NCBI GenBank assembly: GCA_910588885.1
Contig: CAJUSQ010000002.1
Location: 15,747-79,746, forward strand
Reading direction: 5' to 3'
Length of the DNA stretch: 64,000 nt
Origin: an uncultured Lachnospiraceae bacterium
GTDB taxonomy: Bacteria > Bacillota > Clostridia > Lachnospirales > Lachnospiraceae
Shown here piece after piece: positions 1 through 7,899 of the stretch; positions within the stretch are counted from its first letter, which is position 1, and every line of letters begins with the position of its first letter. The notes beneath the pieces were generated by a model that saw nothing but the letters and a program-made list of their open reading frames with translations, did no database searches and had not been told where the DNA came from. Made by a program: the position numbers and the translations under genes.

Positions 1-163
1 GCTCGTAAATATTTTCGTAATGCTCCTTCGGCAAAATAATCGCATGACCCTTCGCCGCAGGATTGATATCCAGGATCACTTTAAAATCCCCATCCTCGTA
101 AATCGTGGAAGAAGGGATTTCTCCCTCCATAATTTTACAGAAAATGCAGTTTTCTTTTCTCAT
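1..163 (-). CDS. HIT family nucleotide-binding protein (N-terminal part)
   Basis: Only the first 54 or so codons are in the window; the rest lies beyond base 1. The visible N-terminus begins MRKENCIFCKI, carrying the CxxC pair that opens the zinc-binding N-terminus of many HIT proteins. It continues with the family-typical stretch GEIPSSTIYED and then ILDINPAAKGHAIILPKEHY. HIT proteins are small cytoplasmic nucleotide hydrolases or transferases. The catalytic His triad would lie outside the window. An AGGAAAGG ribosome site sits upstream of the ATG at 161-163. The gene is divergent from the kinase at 287. The family call is firm from the sequence pattern; the substrate is unknown. Confidence 0.88.
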   Translation of the reverse strand, partial: MRKENCIFCKIMEGEIPSSTIYEDGDFKVILDINPAAKGHAIILPKEHYENIYE

Positions 164-213
164 ATCAAGCACACACCTTTCCTTTTTTGTCGATTTTTGT
201 AAAATCATTCTGA

Positions 214-242
214 TTGAATTTTAAACGCAAAAATGATACACT
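214..242 (+). promoter_or_regulatory. sigma-A promoter for the small histidine kinase
   Basis: TTGAAT and TACACT are separated by exactly 17 bases. Predicted transcription starts near 249, about 38 bases before the ATG at 287. Confidence 0.6.
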
Positions 243-286
243 TATCTCGCATTCATCATAAATCTACACATTTAGGGGGAACTGCT

Positions 287-973
287 ATGTTAAATACAGA
301 AGATTACATGAAAATTTTCCATGAAATCAAGAATTCCGTTACACTCATCAGCAGTTATCTACAGCTGCTGGAAAAAAAGCACCCGGAAATTTCCGAATTA
401 TGCTACTGGGACACCATAGGAAGTGAAATCACCCGCTTACGCGCCATCGTAACAGATTTATCACAAATCAAATTCGGCAGCAGCCTACACCCGGAGCCCA
501 TTGACTTGAAAGATTTTCTGGCGGAATGCTGCAATCACTTTCATTCCTTCGACGGAAGAGACGGCATTACCTGCGCGCTTTCCCTTCCGGAACCTCCCTG
601 TATTGCAGACATCGACACCAATCAATTCCGCTACGCAATTCTGAATCTTTTAAAAAACGCCAGTGAGGCTATGGGGCATTTCGGGCAAATCCAAATTAAA
701 TTATCACAAAGTCAAAACAATGCCGCCATCAGTATCGCAGATTCCGGCAATGGAATTTCACCTGATTATCTTCCACATATTTTTGAACCTTTTTTCACTA
801 CGAAGCCGGAGGGCAGCGGTCTTGGGTTAAGCATCACCAGCCAGATCATATCCGCTCACCAGGGAACTGTTTCTGCCGAATGCCCAAAGGAAGGCGGCAC
901 AATTTTCCGGCTGCTCCTTCCCCTGGCGCCTTCCTGCCCTTCTAAAAATAGCGGGACTAAGATTCAAATATAA
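287..973 (+). CDS. Small soluble sensor histidine kinase (HisKA/HATPase)
   Basis: A 228-residue kinase that is essentially only the catalytic core. The H-box FHEIKN places the phospho-acceptor at His12. The N-box NLLKNASEAM lies near residue 120, the G1 box DSGNGIS near 150, and the F/G2 boxes FEPFFTTKPEGSGLGLS near 165-180. There is no membrane segment and no N-terminal sensor domain, so input must come from a partner protein. The start at 287 follows AGGGGGA; an upstream in-frame ATG at 233 lies inside the promoter and is rejected. No response regulator is adjacent, so it is an orphan. It resembles NtrB-type cores; the target is unknown. Its 3' end overlaps the convergent flavodoxin gene by 17 bases. 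Confidence 0.85.
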   Translation: MLNTEDYMKIFHEIKNSVTLISSYLQLLEKKHPEISELCYWDTIGSEITRLRAIVTDLSQIKFGSSLHPEPIDLKDFLAECCNHFHSFDGRDGITCALSLPEPPCIADIDTNQFRYAILNLLKNASEAMGHFGQIQIKLSQSQNNAAISIADSGNGISPDYLPHIFEPFFTTKPEGSGLGLSITSQIISAHQGTVSAECPKEGGTIFRLLLPLAPSCPSKNSGTKIQI

Positions 974-1952
974 AGATCCGGTCCAGCATACGCAAGGTTT
1001 TAAAATTTCCTTTCGCCGTCATCTCTCCCGTCATGAAGGCCCGCTGAAATGTCATGCGCCCCTTCACGATACTGTTCATAACATCTACCGTAAGCTTTGC
1101 ATACACGTCAATCGTTCCATTCTGCCCATAAAAGCAATTTAATTCATCACCATTGACCTGTACCGTCAATGGTTTCTTTTTTCCGTCAATCATAAAAAGA
1201 TAGGTAGCCTCAAACTCCTCCTGGGGCACAAAATGCGACTCCAGTTCCGCTATATAAGCCGCTTCATCATCCGCATTGGCTTGTCCTAACATATCCTTAA
1301 ACATAGTGGCAAGCTCTTCTATGTCTTCCTTCTGTTTCTTCACATACATATCGTCCGACACATACTTGGACAGCTGTTCGCTTTCCTGCGGCGTCAGCTC
1401 CAGCTGCTGGGTTCGAAGCACACTTCTGGTAATCGCCTGATTGCTGCTGGGCAGGCTTTTAATCTTCTGGGAAATAGTCCTGTAAAGGTTCTCCGCCTTC
1501 TTCTCAATAAACAGCGTATATTCCCGGTTCATTTCAAAGGATACAAGGTCGTCAACATAACCCCAGATCCCGCTGCAGGGCAGGCCGCCCAAAATCTCCC
1601 AGGCATTGGTGAGCGTCAGCGCTCCTTCCTGTTCTCCATATGTGGTCGACATCACAATCGGCTGCATATAGGTCTGGGCAATTTTTTCCTTGTCCCCATA
1701 CAGCCAGCAAGCATCCAGAAACTGCTGCATATAGCCGCCGATGCCCAGCCATTCCACCGTTGTAGCCAATATAATGCCGTCTGCATCCTTAATGGATTGG
1801 GGAAGCGTGGAAATACTGTTTTTATGCTCATATATATTATAGCGTTCTACCTCCACACGCAGTTCCGTTAAAACCTCCTGCATTTTGTTAATCACATACA
1901 GGGTCGGATCATCCAAAAGCCCTCTGCCGCCATAATAAATATTTACCTTCAT
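957..1952 (-). CDS. Flavodoxin-like/NADPH-dependent FMN reductase fused to an SCP2-like domain
   Basis: A 331-residue two-domain protein. Residues 1-170 look like a flavodoxin-fold oxidoreductase: an N-terminal beta strand MKVNIYYGG, then DADGIILATTVEWLGIGGYMQQFLD, the region that holds the flavin phosphate and ring in this family. Residues 240-331 resemble an SCP2/sterol-carrier domain, seen in the pattern around KLTVDVMNSIVKGRMTFQRAFMTGEMTAKGN. The middle (180-230) is helical and charged. FMN-dependent reduction of a small molecule or quinone, with the SCP2 domain holding a hydrophobic ligand, is inference. It is a single gene, not part of the tad operon, from which a 142-base gap separates it. 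Confidence 0.75.
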   Translation of the reverse strand: MKVNIYYGGRGLLDDPTLYVINKMQEVLTELRVEVERYNIYEHKNSISTLPQSIKDADGIILATTVEWLGIGGYMQQFLDACWLYGDKEKIAQTYMQPIVMSTTYGEQEGALTLTNAWEILGGLPCSGIWGYVDDLVSFEMNREYTLFIEKKAENLYRTISQKIKSLPSSNQAITRSVLRTQQLELTPQESEQLSKYVSDDMYVKKQKEDIEELATMFKDMLGQANADDEAAYIAELESHFVPQEEFEATYLFMIDGKKKPLTVQVNGDELNCFYGQNGTIDVYAKLTVDVMNSIVKGRMTFQRAFMTGEMTAKGNFKTLRMLDRIFIFES

Positions 1953-2094
1953 ACATTACCTCCCGCTTATTCTTTCACTTTCTATCAGAAGTCTACCCGA
2001 TTGAATCCATTTTAGTATATAAATTTTTCTCCCTAAAGTCAATCTTTGTAAGGGATTCTCCCTCTAATTTTTTCATGGAAAGATACGGTTTTCA

Positions 2095-3204
2095 TTATTG
2101 AAAGCGATAATCCTGCCTTCCGAAAACAACCTGGTCCCCGGGCTTCAGACAGGCCCTTTGCCGATATTCCAGACGTTCTCCATTTAAATATGTCCCATTT
2201 GTAGAATTCATATCCGTAATATAGTACTCTCCCTGCTCCAATTCTATTCTTGCATGTACACGGCTGATGCAGGCACTGTCTATTCGTCCGTCCACCTCCT
2301 TTTCGTTCTTTCCAATCAAAAACAACGGTTTTTCAATTCGTAAATCCCTTTGGTTTCCTGTTCCCTGATACACAAGCACCCCCTGTGCCTTATGCTCCAC
2401 ATGCAGCAATTCCGTAGGATGTATTGGTTCTTCCGGCTCGGACTGCACATCCTCCGGACGAACCAGAAAGTCTTCCCTTTCTTTTCGGCCAAATCCCGGC
2501 CGCCGTTTCAAAATACCCGCCGTTTTTGCCAGCATTCCGGAAATCTGTTTTCGCGGGGCTTCCCTTTCCTGCATATGCAATTCCTGCTGCCAGAAATCCG
2601 TCCGTTCCCCTTCCTTCGGAACAATCGTTTCTGCCGCCCACCCTGCCTGATTTTCATCCGGTTTTACGGCTTCTTCATATCTTAACATTTCTCCCAAAGA
2701 CCGTTCCCCCTGCAGGGAATGCTGATACACCTCATAGGCAGCCGCTACGGCCTGTTTATCATCATGATCCAGTTTCTGCAGGATCTGTTCCATTATTTTC
2801 CGGAACAATCCTCTGATATCTTCTTTCAATCCCGGAAAATATGCGAATTCTATATTTTTTTGTTCAAAATCCATATAAAGATAATCTAAGTCCAGTAAAA
2901 TACCGTCCTCTTCCAGCAAATAATTATTCGTTGTTCGGCAGGCATCTTCCAGGGCCTGAAAGAACTTAGACAAAAGCTGCAGATCCATCTGACGGCGGCC
3001 CAAATAATCCGAAAAAGTTTGTTTTCCGGTAATATCATACCAGAACCGCAAAACTCCGTCTGAAACTTCCGTCTCCATGGGCAAAAATCCCGTTATCCGG
3101 TTATAGGACAGAATCTCCAATTCGTAGGAGGAATTTGTCTCCGTTTCCCCTTCCAAAATCATATAGCTCTGGCTTAACTGCCTTTTATAAGTTGCATTCA
3201 CCAT
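2095..3204 (-). CDS. DUF6382 and FHA domain protein, last gene of the tad operon
   Basis: A 369-residue cytoplasmic protein. Residues 1-165 match the DUF6382 type that accompanies FHA domains in Firmicutes. Residues 278-369 form an FHA fold with SRVH at 314-317 and NSTNG at 333-337, the residues that bind phosphothreonine. The linker (180-270) is charged and low in complexity. It starts 12 bases after the small TadE-like gene ends and shares its operon, so it probably recruits a phosphorylated partner to, or reports on, the Tad machine. FHA proteins with type IV or type VII secretion systems are known; this role here is inference. No Ser/Thr kinase is in the window. Confidence 0.82.
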   Translation of the reverse strand: MVNATYKRQLSQSYMILEGETETNSSYELEILSYNRITGFLPMETEVSDGVLRFWYDITGKQTFSDYLGRRQMDLQLLSKFFQALEDACRTTNNYLLEEDGILLDLDYLYMDFEQKNIEFAYFPGLKEDIRGLFRKIMEQILQKLDHDDKQAVAAAYEVYQHSLQGERSLGEMLRYEEAVKPDENQAGWAAETIVPKEGERTDFWQQELHMQEREAPRKQISGMLAKTAGILKRRPGFGRKEREDFLVRPEDVQSEPEEPIHPTELLHVEHKAQGVLVYQGTGNQRDLRIEKPLFLIGKNEKEVDGRIDSACISRVHARIELEQGEYYITDMNSTNGTYLNGERLEYRQRACLKPGDQVVFGRQDYRFQ

Positions 3205-3216
3205 ACCCTTCCCCTC

Positions 3217-3447
3217 CTAAGGAAGCCATTCCTGTCCCCAAAAAATCATCCGGAACCTGTCGGCTGCCTCACTTATTTCAATCCACTGCATCTCTGCTGT
3301 TTTAACGGTCTGCTGATGCATGGCAATGGTTCTTTGTAACATCCACATCAGTATTATCAACAGCATTGTCATTACAAAAACCGCTTCTACCGTCATACTT
3401 CCGCGATTCATCCGCTCCTTTACTGTTCCTTTGGCCTGTTTCCTCAT
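3217..3447 (-). CDS. Small TadE-like pseudopilin
   Basis: A 76-residue protein. After a basic start (MRKQAKGTVKERMNRG) comes SMTVEAVFVMTMLLIILMWML, the pseudopilin-like signature of TadE proteins: a Thr-Val-Glu-Ala motif directly before a hydrophobic helix (about 21-39). A short extracellular tail follows. Its ATG overlaps the stop of the upstream prepilin peptidase (ATGA at 3444-3447), indicating translational coupling. In Tad systems such minor pseudopilins are processed by the prepilin peptidase and help assemble the Flp fibre. The longer in-frame extension upstream is the peptidase gene read in another frame and is rejected. Confidence 0.75.
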   Translation of the reverse strand: MRKQAKGTVKERMNRGSMTVEAVFVMTMLLIILMWMLQRTIAMHQQTVKTAEMQWIEISEAADRFRMIFWGQEWLP

Positions 3448-3875
3448 AGCAATCCCTCCAGCAGGATCGTCCCGTAGCCCAGAAATACAAAGGGCAGAAA
3501 CGGAATTTCCTTTTTTCGCTTCTTCACAGCTCCCCTTCCTTTTGCCAGCAGAAACAAGGAAAAAAGCGCGGCATACAACAAGCTGGTAAACAGCAGCTCC
3601 AAATTCCGGGCTCCGCCAAGGTAAATACCGGTCACACAGAATACCAAACCGTCTCCCATCCCGATACTTCCTTTGGTAAGCAAGCTTAACAGCAGCATTC
3701 CTATACCTACAGCCATGCCCAGGCCAACACTGAAAAATGTCATATCCCGGCAATACAGCTGCACCACAGCTCCCACCAACCCAAAGACCAACAGGCAGGG
3801 AAGCGCAATCCTTCTGCGTTTTAAATCCTCCGCAGCATGAACCCCCAACATTGTTAATATAATAACATTTTCCAT
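3444..3875 (-). CDS. Prepilin peptidase, A24 family (second of two in the operon)
   Basis: A 143-residue integral membrane aspartic peptidase of the short CpaA/TadV type, lacking the methyltransferase half of PilD. The two catalytic aspartates are visible: AAEDLKRRRI near residue 16, and the GxGD motif in SIGMGDGLVFC near 76. Several hydrophobic helices surround them, and FLPFVFLGYG closes the protein. The start at 3873-3875 is chosen because AAAGGAGG lies just upstream; the earlier ATG at 3888-3890 overlaps that ribosome site. It overlaps the TadE gene before it by 22 bases and the small TadE gene after it by 4. It would cleave Flp and/or the TadE-like leaders at the membrane. Confidence 0.85.
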   Translation of the reverse strand: MENVIILTMLGVHAAEDLKRRRIALPCLLVFGLVGAVVQLYCRDMTFFSVGLGMAVGIGMLLLSLLTKGSIGMGDGLVFCVTGIYLGGARNLELLFTSLLYAALFSLFLLAKGRGAVKKRKKEIPFLPFVFLGYGTILLEGLL

Positions 3876-4747
3876 GATCCTCCTTTGCACCGGCTGCAGG
3901 CCCTCAATCCATCCACATCAGACAACCTTACCATATAAAGAGTCCTTTTTAATCCGCTGCAGCCTAATTTGGTGTGATATTTTTCTCCCTCATCCGTTAC
4001 ATAATAATATGGATACATTCCGGAGGAATCCCCGCAGATACCGCAGGGCTTATATCCGGACTGCCCTGCTTCATACTTTCCGATCCGGCGAATAGACAGG
4101 CGCAGATGCGTACACTCTCTGGACAGATGATACACGCTTTCGTTTGGCGTTACATACACCCAAATTCCATCCTCTCCTTCCGGGAAACCGTTCTCATACC
4201 CAATCCATTTCTTCATTCTTACCCTCTGGGTAATCGGGATATTCCGAAGCCCGGGCAGACGTACCGGCATCCGGCACTCGTAGTGAATCCAAAGGTCTAC
4301 GTATTCCCCGGCCAACTCCGTCCCTGTCCAGCGAATTCCTGCCGCTCCCCCTTTCAGATATTCATAGGGAAAGTGTCCCTTTGCCAACGCTCCATAAAAA
4401 TACCCGGCCATTCTGGCAAAGGGCGCTTCTTCCTCTTTTATTTCCAATGAAAGCCTGCTGCCTGCCACTTCCAAGGCTCCGTAGGTCATATGGGAAACCT
4501 GCAGCACCCGGAAGAAAAACAACAAACCGATCAGCAAAAACAGGAACAGCGGAAATACCAAGGCCGCTTCTACAGTCAGGCTGGCAGCACGGAGGGTGCT
4601 TTGCGGCGCCCCTCGTTTATTGGTATCTCTTCGGACTTTATATACTATTTTTTTCTGGTTCCTGTTTACAATCCTTTTTCCCTCCCTTCTTTCTTCTCCT
4701 CTTTCCTTGTGATTGAAGGAGTTCGTTGTTTCATCAAGAGGCACCAC
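3854..4747 (-). CDS. TadE-like protein with two C-terminal Cys/His (zinc-like) modules
   Basis: About 297 residues. A basic cytoplasmic N-terminus leads to AASLTVEAALVFPLFLFLLIG, the TadE pseudopilin motif and membrane helix. The extracellular part ends in two similar modules: VYHLSRECTHLRLSI followed by GYKPCGIC, then KYHTKLGCSGLKRTLYMV followed by LRACSRC. Each has a Tyr-His, one Cys, then a CxxC, arranged like a small zinc site; zinc binding is inference. Start choice is uncertain: GTG at 4745-4747 has AGGAGG seven bases upstream. A GTG at 4763-4765 overlaps the previous stop but lies within that ribosome site. It is part of the Tad operon. Confidence 0.75.
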   Translation of the reverse strand: MVPLDETTNSFNHKERGEERREGKRIVNRNQKKIVYKVRRDTNKRGAPQSTLRAASLTVEAALVFPLFLFLLIGLLFFFRVLQVSHMTYGALEVAGSRLSLEIKEEEAPFARMAGYFYGALAKGHFPYEYLKGGAAGIRWTGTELAGEYVDLWIHYECRMPVRLPGLRNIPITQRVRMKKWIGYENGFPEGEDGIWVYVTPNESVYHLSRECTHLRLSIRRIGKYEAGQSGYKPCGICGDSSGMYPYYYVTDEGEKYHTKLGCSGLKRTLYMVRLSDVDGLRACSRCKGGSWKMLLY

Positions 4748-4761
4748 AAAACACCCTCCTC

Positions 4762-6393
4762 TCACCGTATTTTCCCATAGGCGATTTTCCCAGAGCCGGA
4801 AAACACAAAATTATCCCATCCCCGCTTACTTAACCAATTCAGGTTCCAAAACAGCGGGCTGCCTTGATAGGAAGCCAGGCATTCCGCTGATTGAAGCATT
4901 GTATCCATCTGCACCTGCTCATTTCGTTCGATCAGATCCATACATCGGTAATTCAAGGTTTTGGACGGAAGCAGCAACAGCAGAAGCTGCAAATACTGAG
5001 TATAATCCAACCCGGATTCATCCTCCCCGGCCTTACTGTTATTCTCAATCGCTCCCCGGCTGTCCGTCAAATCACTGGCCCACTGATCGGTTCTTTTCAA
5101 AAAAGGAATTTTTCCGCCAGCCAGCAGACTTCTTACATCCAGAACACTTTCAATAAAGGCCCAGGCCAGCAATATTCCAATCTGTACTGCTTTTATCAAA
5201 GGCAGGATTCCGGTAAACCCGACTACTGCCGTTGCAAGCTCCAAAGCCAATGCCTTTTTCCCTCCGTCCCCCATAATGGTTGCAAAATTCATAGCTTCCC
5301 GCAACACCAGAAGCTCCAGGGCAGCCTGCTCCAAATTCTCCCCATCCTTGGAGTTCCCTCCGATCAGATATTCCATCTCATAGTCCAGGGCTCTCGTAGG
5401 CGGCCCCAGCTCGCTTTGCCCGGTGTAATTCGAAAAGAATTTTTGTATATAATACTGCAGCCACAACCTATCCGTAACGGCAGCTTCCGATTCCGCCCCT
5501 GAGCGCTCCAAGCCCTGGTTTAACTTCCGCTTTTCCAAAAAATCCTTGGAGTCCAGCCCTTTCCCGGAAAGGCCGGAGGGATCTTCCAAAACCAGGGATA
5601 ACACCGCAGAGGAACGAAGCCCCTTTACATATTCCATCGGATTTTCTGTTCCGGCTTCTTCCTCTTCTATATCCTCTGGTTCTTCTTTTGTTCCGGAATT
5701 TTCAGAGGTGTTTTCCTCTTTTGTGCCTGCACTGCCTTCTGTTCCTTCCTGCTCCCCACGATTGATATCTCCCTGGCCGACCAGGGGGCCGTTTCCGGCC
5801 CCTCCGGTCCCTTCTGCCCCTCTTTCTGCCTCTTCTGCAGCCAGCTGCTCTTCTGCCGTATCCATCGCTTCCAGCGCAGCATCCCATTTTCCGTTCGCGG
5901 CATCCTTCTTAGCTCCGGCCTCCTTTGCAAGCTCCTGAATCGGTATCAGCTCTTTTAGGGCATCCTTTGCCGCTTCCAGCTTCATCTGCCGGGCCGCTTG
6001 TTCTCGGAATACCGCTCCTTCCCGATCGGTTGCAAGCTCATAGGCAGCCGTTTCAAAGCCTATGGGTTCCAGGTCTACCAAATCCCAAAACCGTCCTCCG
6101 GCCTGTTCTGCTGAAAAAGAAAGGTTTTCCGTCAGTTCTTCCATAGCCCGGGCTGCAAATTTCTCCATGCTGAATTCCTCTCCCTGCCAGCTTCCGTCCA
6201 AAAACAGCAAATGATAATCTTCCCAGATTCCTTTCTGGTAATTTCCGAACAGGGACTGCATACTGACATTTGTCACTTCCCATGCTTTCGCCTGCATACA
6301 GGAAACCCTGGCGCTTTCCAACAAGGAAAACAGAAATGAAAGTACTAATATTAATGTCAGAGCCAGAAAGACCGTAATACTTCCTCTTTTCAC
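4762..6393 (-). CDS. DUF5702 domain Tad-locus membrane protein
   Basis: A 543-residue protein. The short basic start (MKRGSITVFLAL) and hydrophobic helix (8-26) resemble the TadG/TadE type of N-terminus, followed by a large extracytoplasmic domain. Residues 180-260 are rich in Glu, Gly and Thr and of low complexity. A second hydrophobic stretch lies near residues 385-425. The C-terminus carries LLLLLLPSKTLNYRCMDLIERN, typical of DUF5702 proteins of Firmicutes tad loci. Translation begins at a GTG immediately after the Flp stop codon, with no gap, suggesting reinitiation. Its role is probably as a large accessory pseudopilin or envelope-spanning component; that is inferred from location and topology. 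Confidence 0.72.
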   Translation of the reverse strand: MKRGSITVFLALTLILVLSFLFSLLESARVSCMQAKAWEVTNVSMQSLFGNYQKGIWEDYHLLFLDGSWQGEEFSMEKFAARAMEELTENLSFSAEQAGGRFWDLVDLEPIGFETAAYELATDREGAVFREQAARQMKLEAAKDALKELIPIQELAKEAGAKKDAANGKWDAALEAMDTAEEQLAAEEAERGAEGTGGAGNGPLVGQGDINRGEQEGTEGSAGTKEENTSENSGTKEEPEDIEEEEAGTENPMEYVKGLRSSAVLSLVLEDPSGLSGKGLDSKDFLEKRKLNQGLERSGAESEAAVTDRLWLQYYIQKFFSNYTGQSELGPPTRALDYEMEYLIGGNSKDGENLEQAALELLVLREAMNFATIMGDGGKKALALELATAVVGFTGILPLIKAVQIGILLAWAFIESVLDVRSLLAGGKIPFLKRTDQWASDLTDSRGAIENNSKAGEDESGLDYTQYLQLLLLLLPSKTLNYRCMDLIERNEQVQMDTMLQSAECLASYQGSPLFWNLNWLSKRGWDNFVFSGSGKIAYGKIR

Positions 6394-6561
6394 TTAAATT
6401 TTCCCGGCACTGCTTTCAATTGTCTGAAAAACCTTATTGACCAATGCCGTAATCCTTGTCTTAAAAATTGCTACCAGAGCTATCAATACCACTAAAATTA
6501 AGATTACCTCGACTACGCCAACTCCATCCTCTTCTTTTAAAAATAATTTTATTTGTTCCAT
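6394..6561 (-). CDS. flp: Flp family type IVb pilin
   Basis: A 55-residue pilin. The leader MEQIKLFLKEEDGVG precedes VVEVILILVVLIALVAIFKTRI. This gives the conserved Glu at position +5 of the processed pilin and the long hydrophobic helix that packs the fibre core. A prepilin peptidase would cut after the Gly of the EEDGVG region. The C-terminus is short (ALVNKVFQTIESSAGKI). AGGAGG lies seven bases before the ATG at 6559-6561. The gene is flanked by the TadC-like gene upstream and DUF5702 downstream in the same operon. This is the probable major subunit. Confidence 0.9.
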   Translation of the reverse strand: MEQIKLFLKEEDGVGVVEVILILVVLIALVAIFKTRITALVNKVFQTIESSAGKI

Positions 6562-6587
6562 TCTTTTTCCTCCTGATTTTTATAATG

Positions 6588-7886
6588 CTACAGCTGTAAA
6601 TTCATCATTGCCGGAAGCATTAATATGGCAAATACCACCAAAAGCATGATCCCCATGGGCATCAGCATTTTCGTTCCGGCTTCCTCTCCCAGCTGCTTGG
6701 CATACAGCTTCCTTTGCAAAAAAGCCTCTTTTGCTTCCGCGTCCAAAAGCTGCTGCATTCCCTTTGTTCCTTTTCTTACGTTCTGCATTAAAACGGATGC
6801 CAGTTTCCGGTATTGGGGCTGCCCGCAGCGACTGCCGAAATTTCCATATGCCTGTATTTCCCCAATCCCGTCCTGCATTTCATGCCAGGTTTTCCGCATT
6901 TCTTCATAGCCCGGCCGGGGCGGGACTACCCCCTTCTCCCTTTGCTTTTCGTATTCCGCCGCAATCCTGCCCCAGGCAGCCGAAACGGTCATACCCGCCC
7001 CAGTCAGCAGCGAAAGCCGGCTGACAATTTCCGGATAATCCAAAATAATCCGTTGATTCCATACGTTCCTTCCCCTCTCCGCTTTTTCTTTGGAGAAGAT
7101 ATAAAAAGCAATCAGTATTATCGTTCCCAAAAGAAATATTTTTCCTGCATACATTTCCCTGTCCTTCTGCCAGTTCAGGGCCACTCCCTCATATTCCAAC
7201 GGCAGCTTTACATATGCTTCTCCTTCTTTTTGGTTCTCCCGGGCCAGTATTTCTTCTACCCCTTTCACCAGGGCCTCCGCCCCCTCCGGTTCCCGGGGCA
7301 GAAGCTGTATATAAAAGGAATGGACCGCCTGGTATTCCTGACATTTCATCTCTGCCGTCACTTCGACCAGATTCTGATCCTCTTTCCGGTTTTCCCATAA
7401 AATGGCACCGTCCGAAGCTACCAGCTCATAGGGGTCAAAATAGTAAGAAACCTCTACCGCTCCTTCCTGCAGCGTTCGGGGCAGAGACAAATCGCCGGAA
7501 ACCGCTTCCAGGGACTCGTTCTCCCCCAATATCCGTTTCTCCAATTCCTGCCCGGCCAAAAAGAATATTTGTTCTGTTTCTTCCCCGGTTATCCGCTGTT
7601 CCTCTACCACTACCGGATATTGGTATTGTTTCAGAACCCCTTTGGCATCCAGGGATAAAAGCACCTCCTCCGTTCCTGTTCCTGCCTGACCACGCTTCAG
7701 CGCCTGTACCGGTTCCGGCTTTAAAGCCGTCTGTTCCCATGCCGAAACCCCAAGACAAACCACCCCTATCACAACAGACGCCCGTAAATATTTTCGATAC
7801 TGCAAACCGCATCCTTTCCTTTTGGTATACCAGCAGCCAGCCAAGCTGCCCAACAGCAGCAGGCTATAACCGAAGCATTCCGCCAT
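6588..7886 (-). CDS. tadC: TadC-like inner-membrane protein with an extra N-terminal domain
   Basis: A 432-residue protein. The last 160 residues form the type II secretion F domain, with IVSRLSLLTGAGMTVSAAWGRI, the AYGNFG and VRKGTKGM regions, and a closing helix GIMLLVVFAILMLPAMM. This is the TadC platform that works with CpaF. The N-terminal 265 residues are unusual: two hydrophobic helices (about 5-20 and 36-50) enclose a soluble region (50-245) that would face outward, before a third helix (about 247-262). TadC proteins are usually near 300 residues without this insertion. The start is well supported by AGGAGGAG upstream. It is 13 bases from TadB and 26 from flp. Confidence 0.8.
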   Translation of the reverse strand: MAECFGYSLLLLGSLAGCWYTKRKGCGLQYRKYLRASVVIGVVCLGVSAWEQTALKPEPVQALKRGQAGTGTEEVLLSLDAKGVLKQYQYPVVVEEQRITGEETEQIFFLAGQELEKRILGENESLEAVSGDLSLPRTLQEGAVEVSYYFDPYELVASDGAILWENRKEDQNLVEVTAEMKCQEYQAVHSFYIQLLPREPEGAEALVKGVEEILARENQKEGEAYVKLPLEYEGVALNWQKDREMYAGKIFLLGTIILIAFYIFSKEKAERGRNVWNQRIILDYPEIVSRLSLLTGAGMTVSAAWGRIAAEYEKQREKGVVPPRPGYEEMRKTWHEMQDGIGEIQAYGNFGSRCGQPQYRKLASVLMQNVRKGTKGMQQLLDAEAKEAFLQRKLYAKQLGEEAGTKMLMPMGIMLLVVFAILMLPAMMNLQL

Positions 7887-7899
7887 TCTACTTCTCCTC

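Noticed and set aside
5546..5938. Plus-strand frame rich in Ser and Pro opposite the DUF5702 gene
   Set aside because: It mirrors the Glu/Gly-rich low-complexity segment of the real gene and has no ribosome site.
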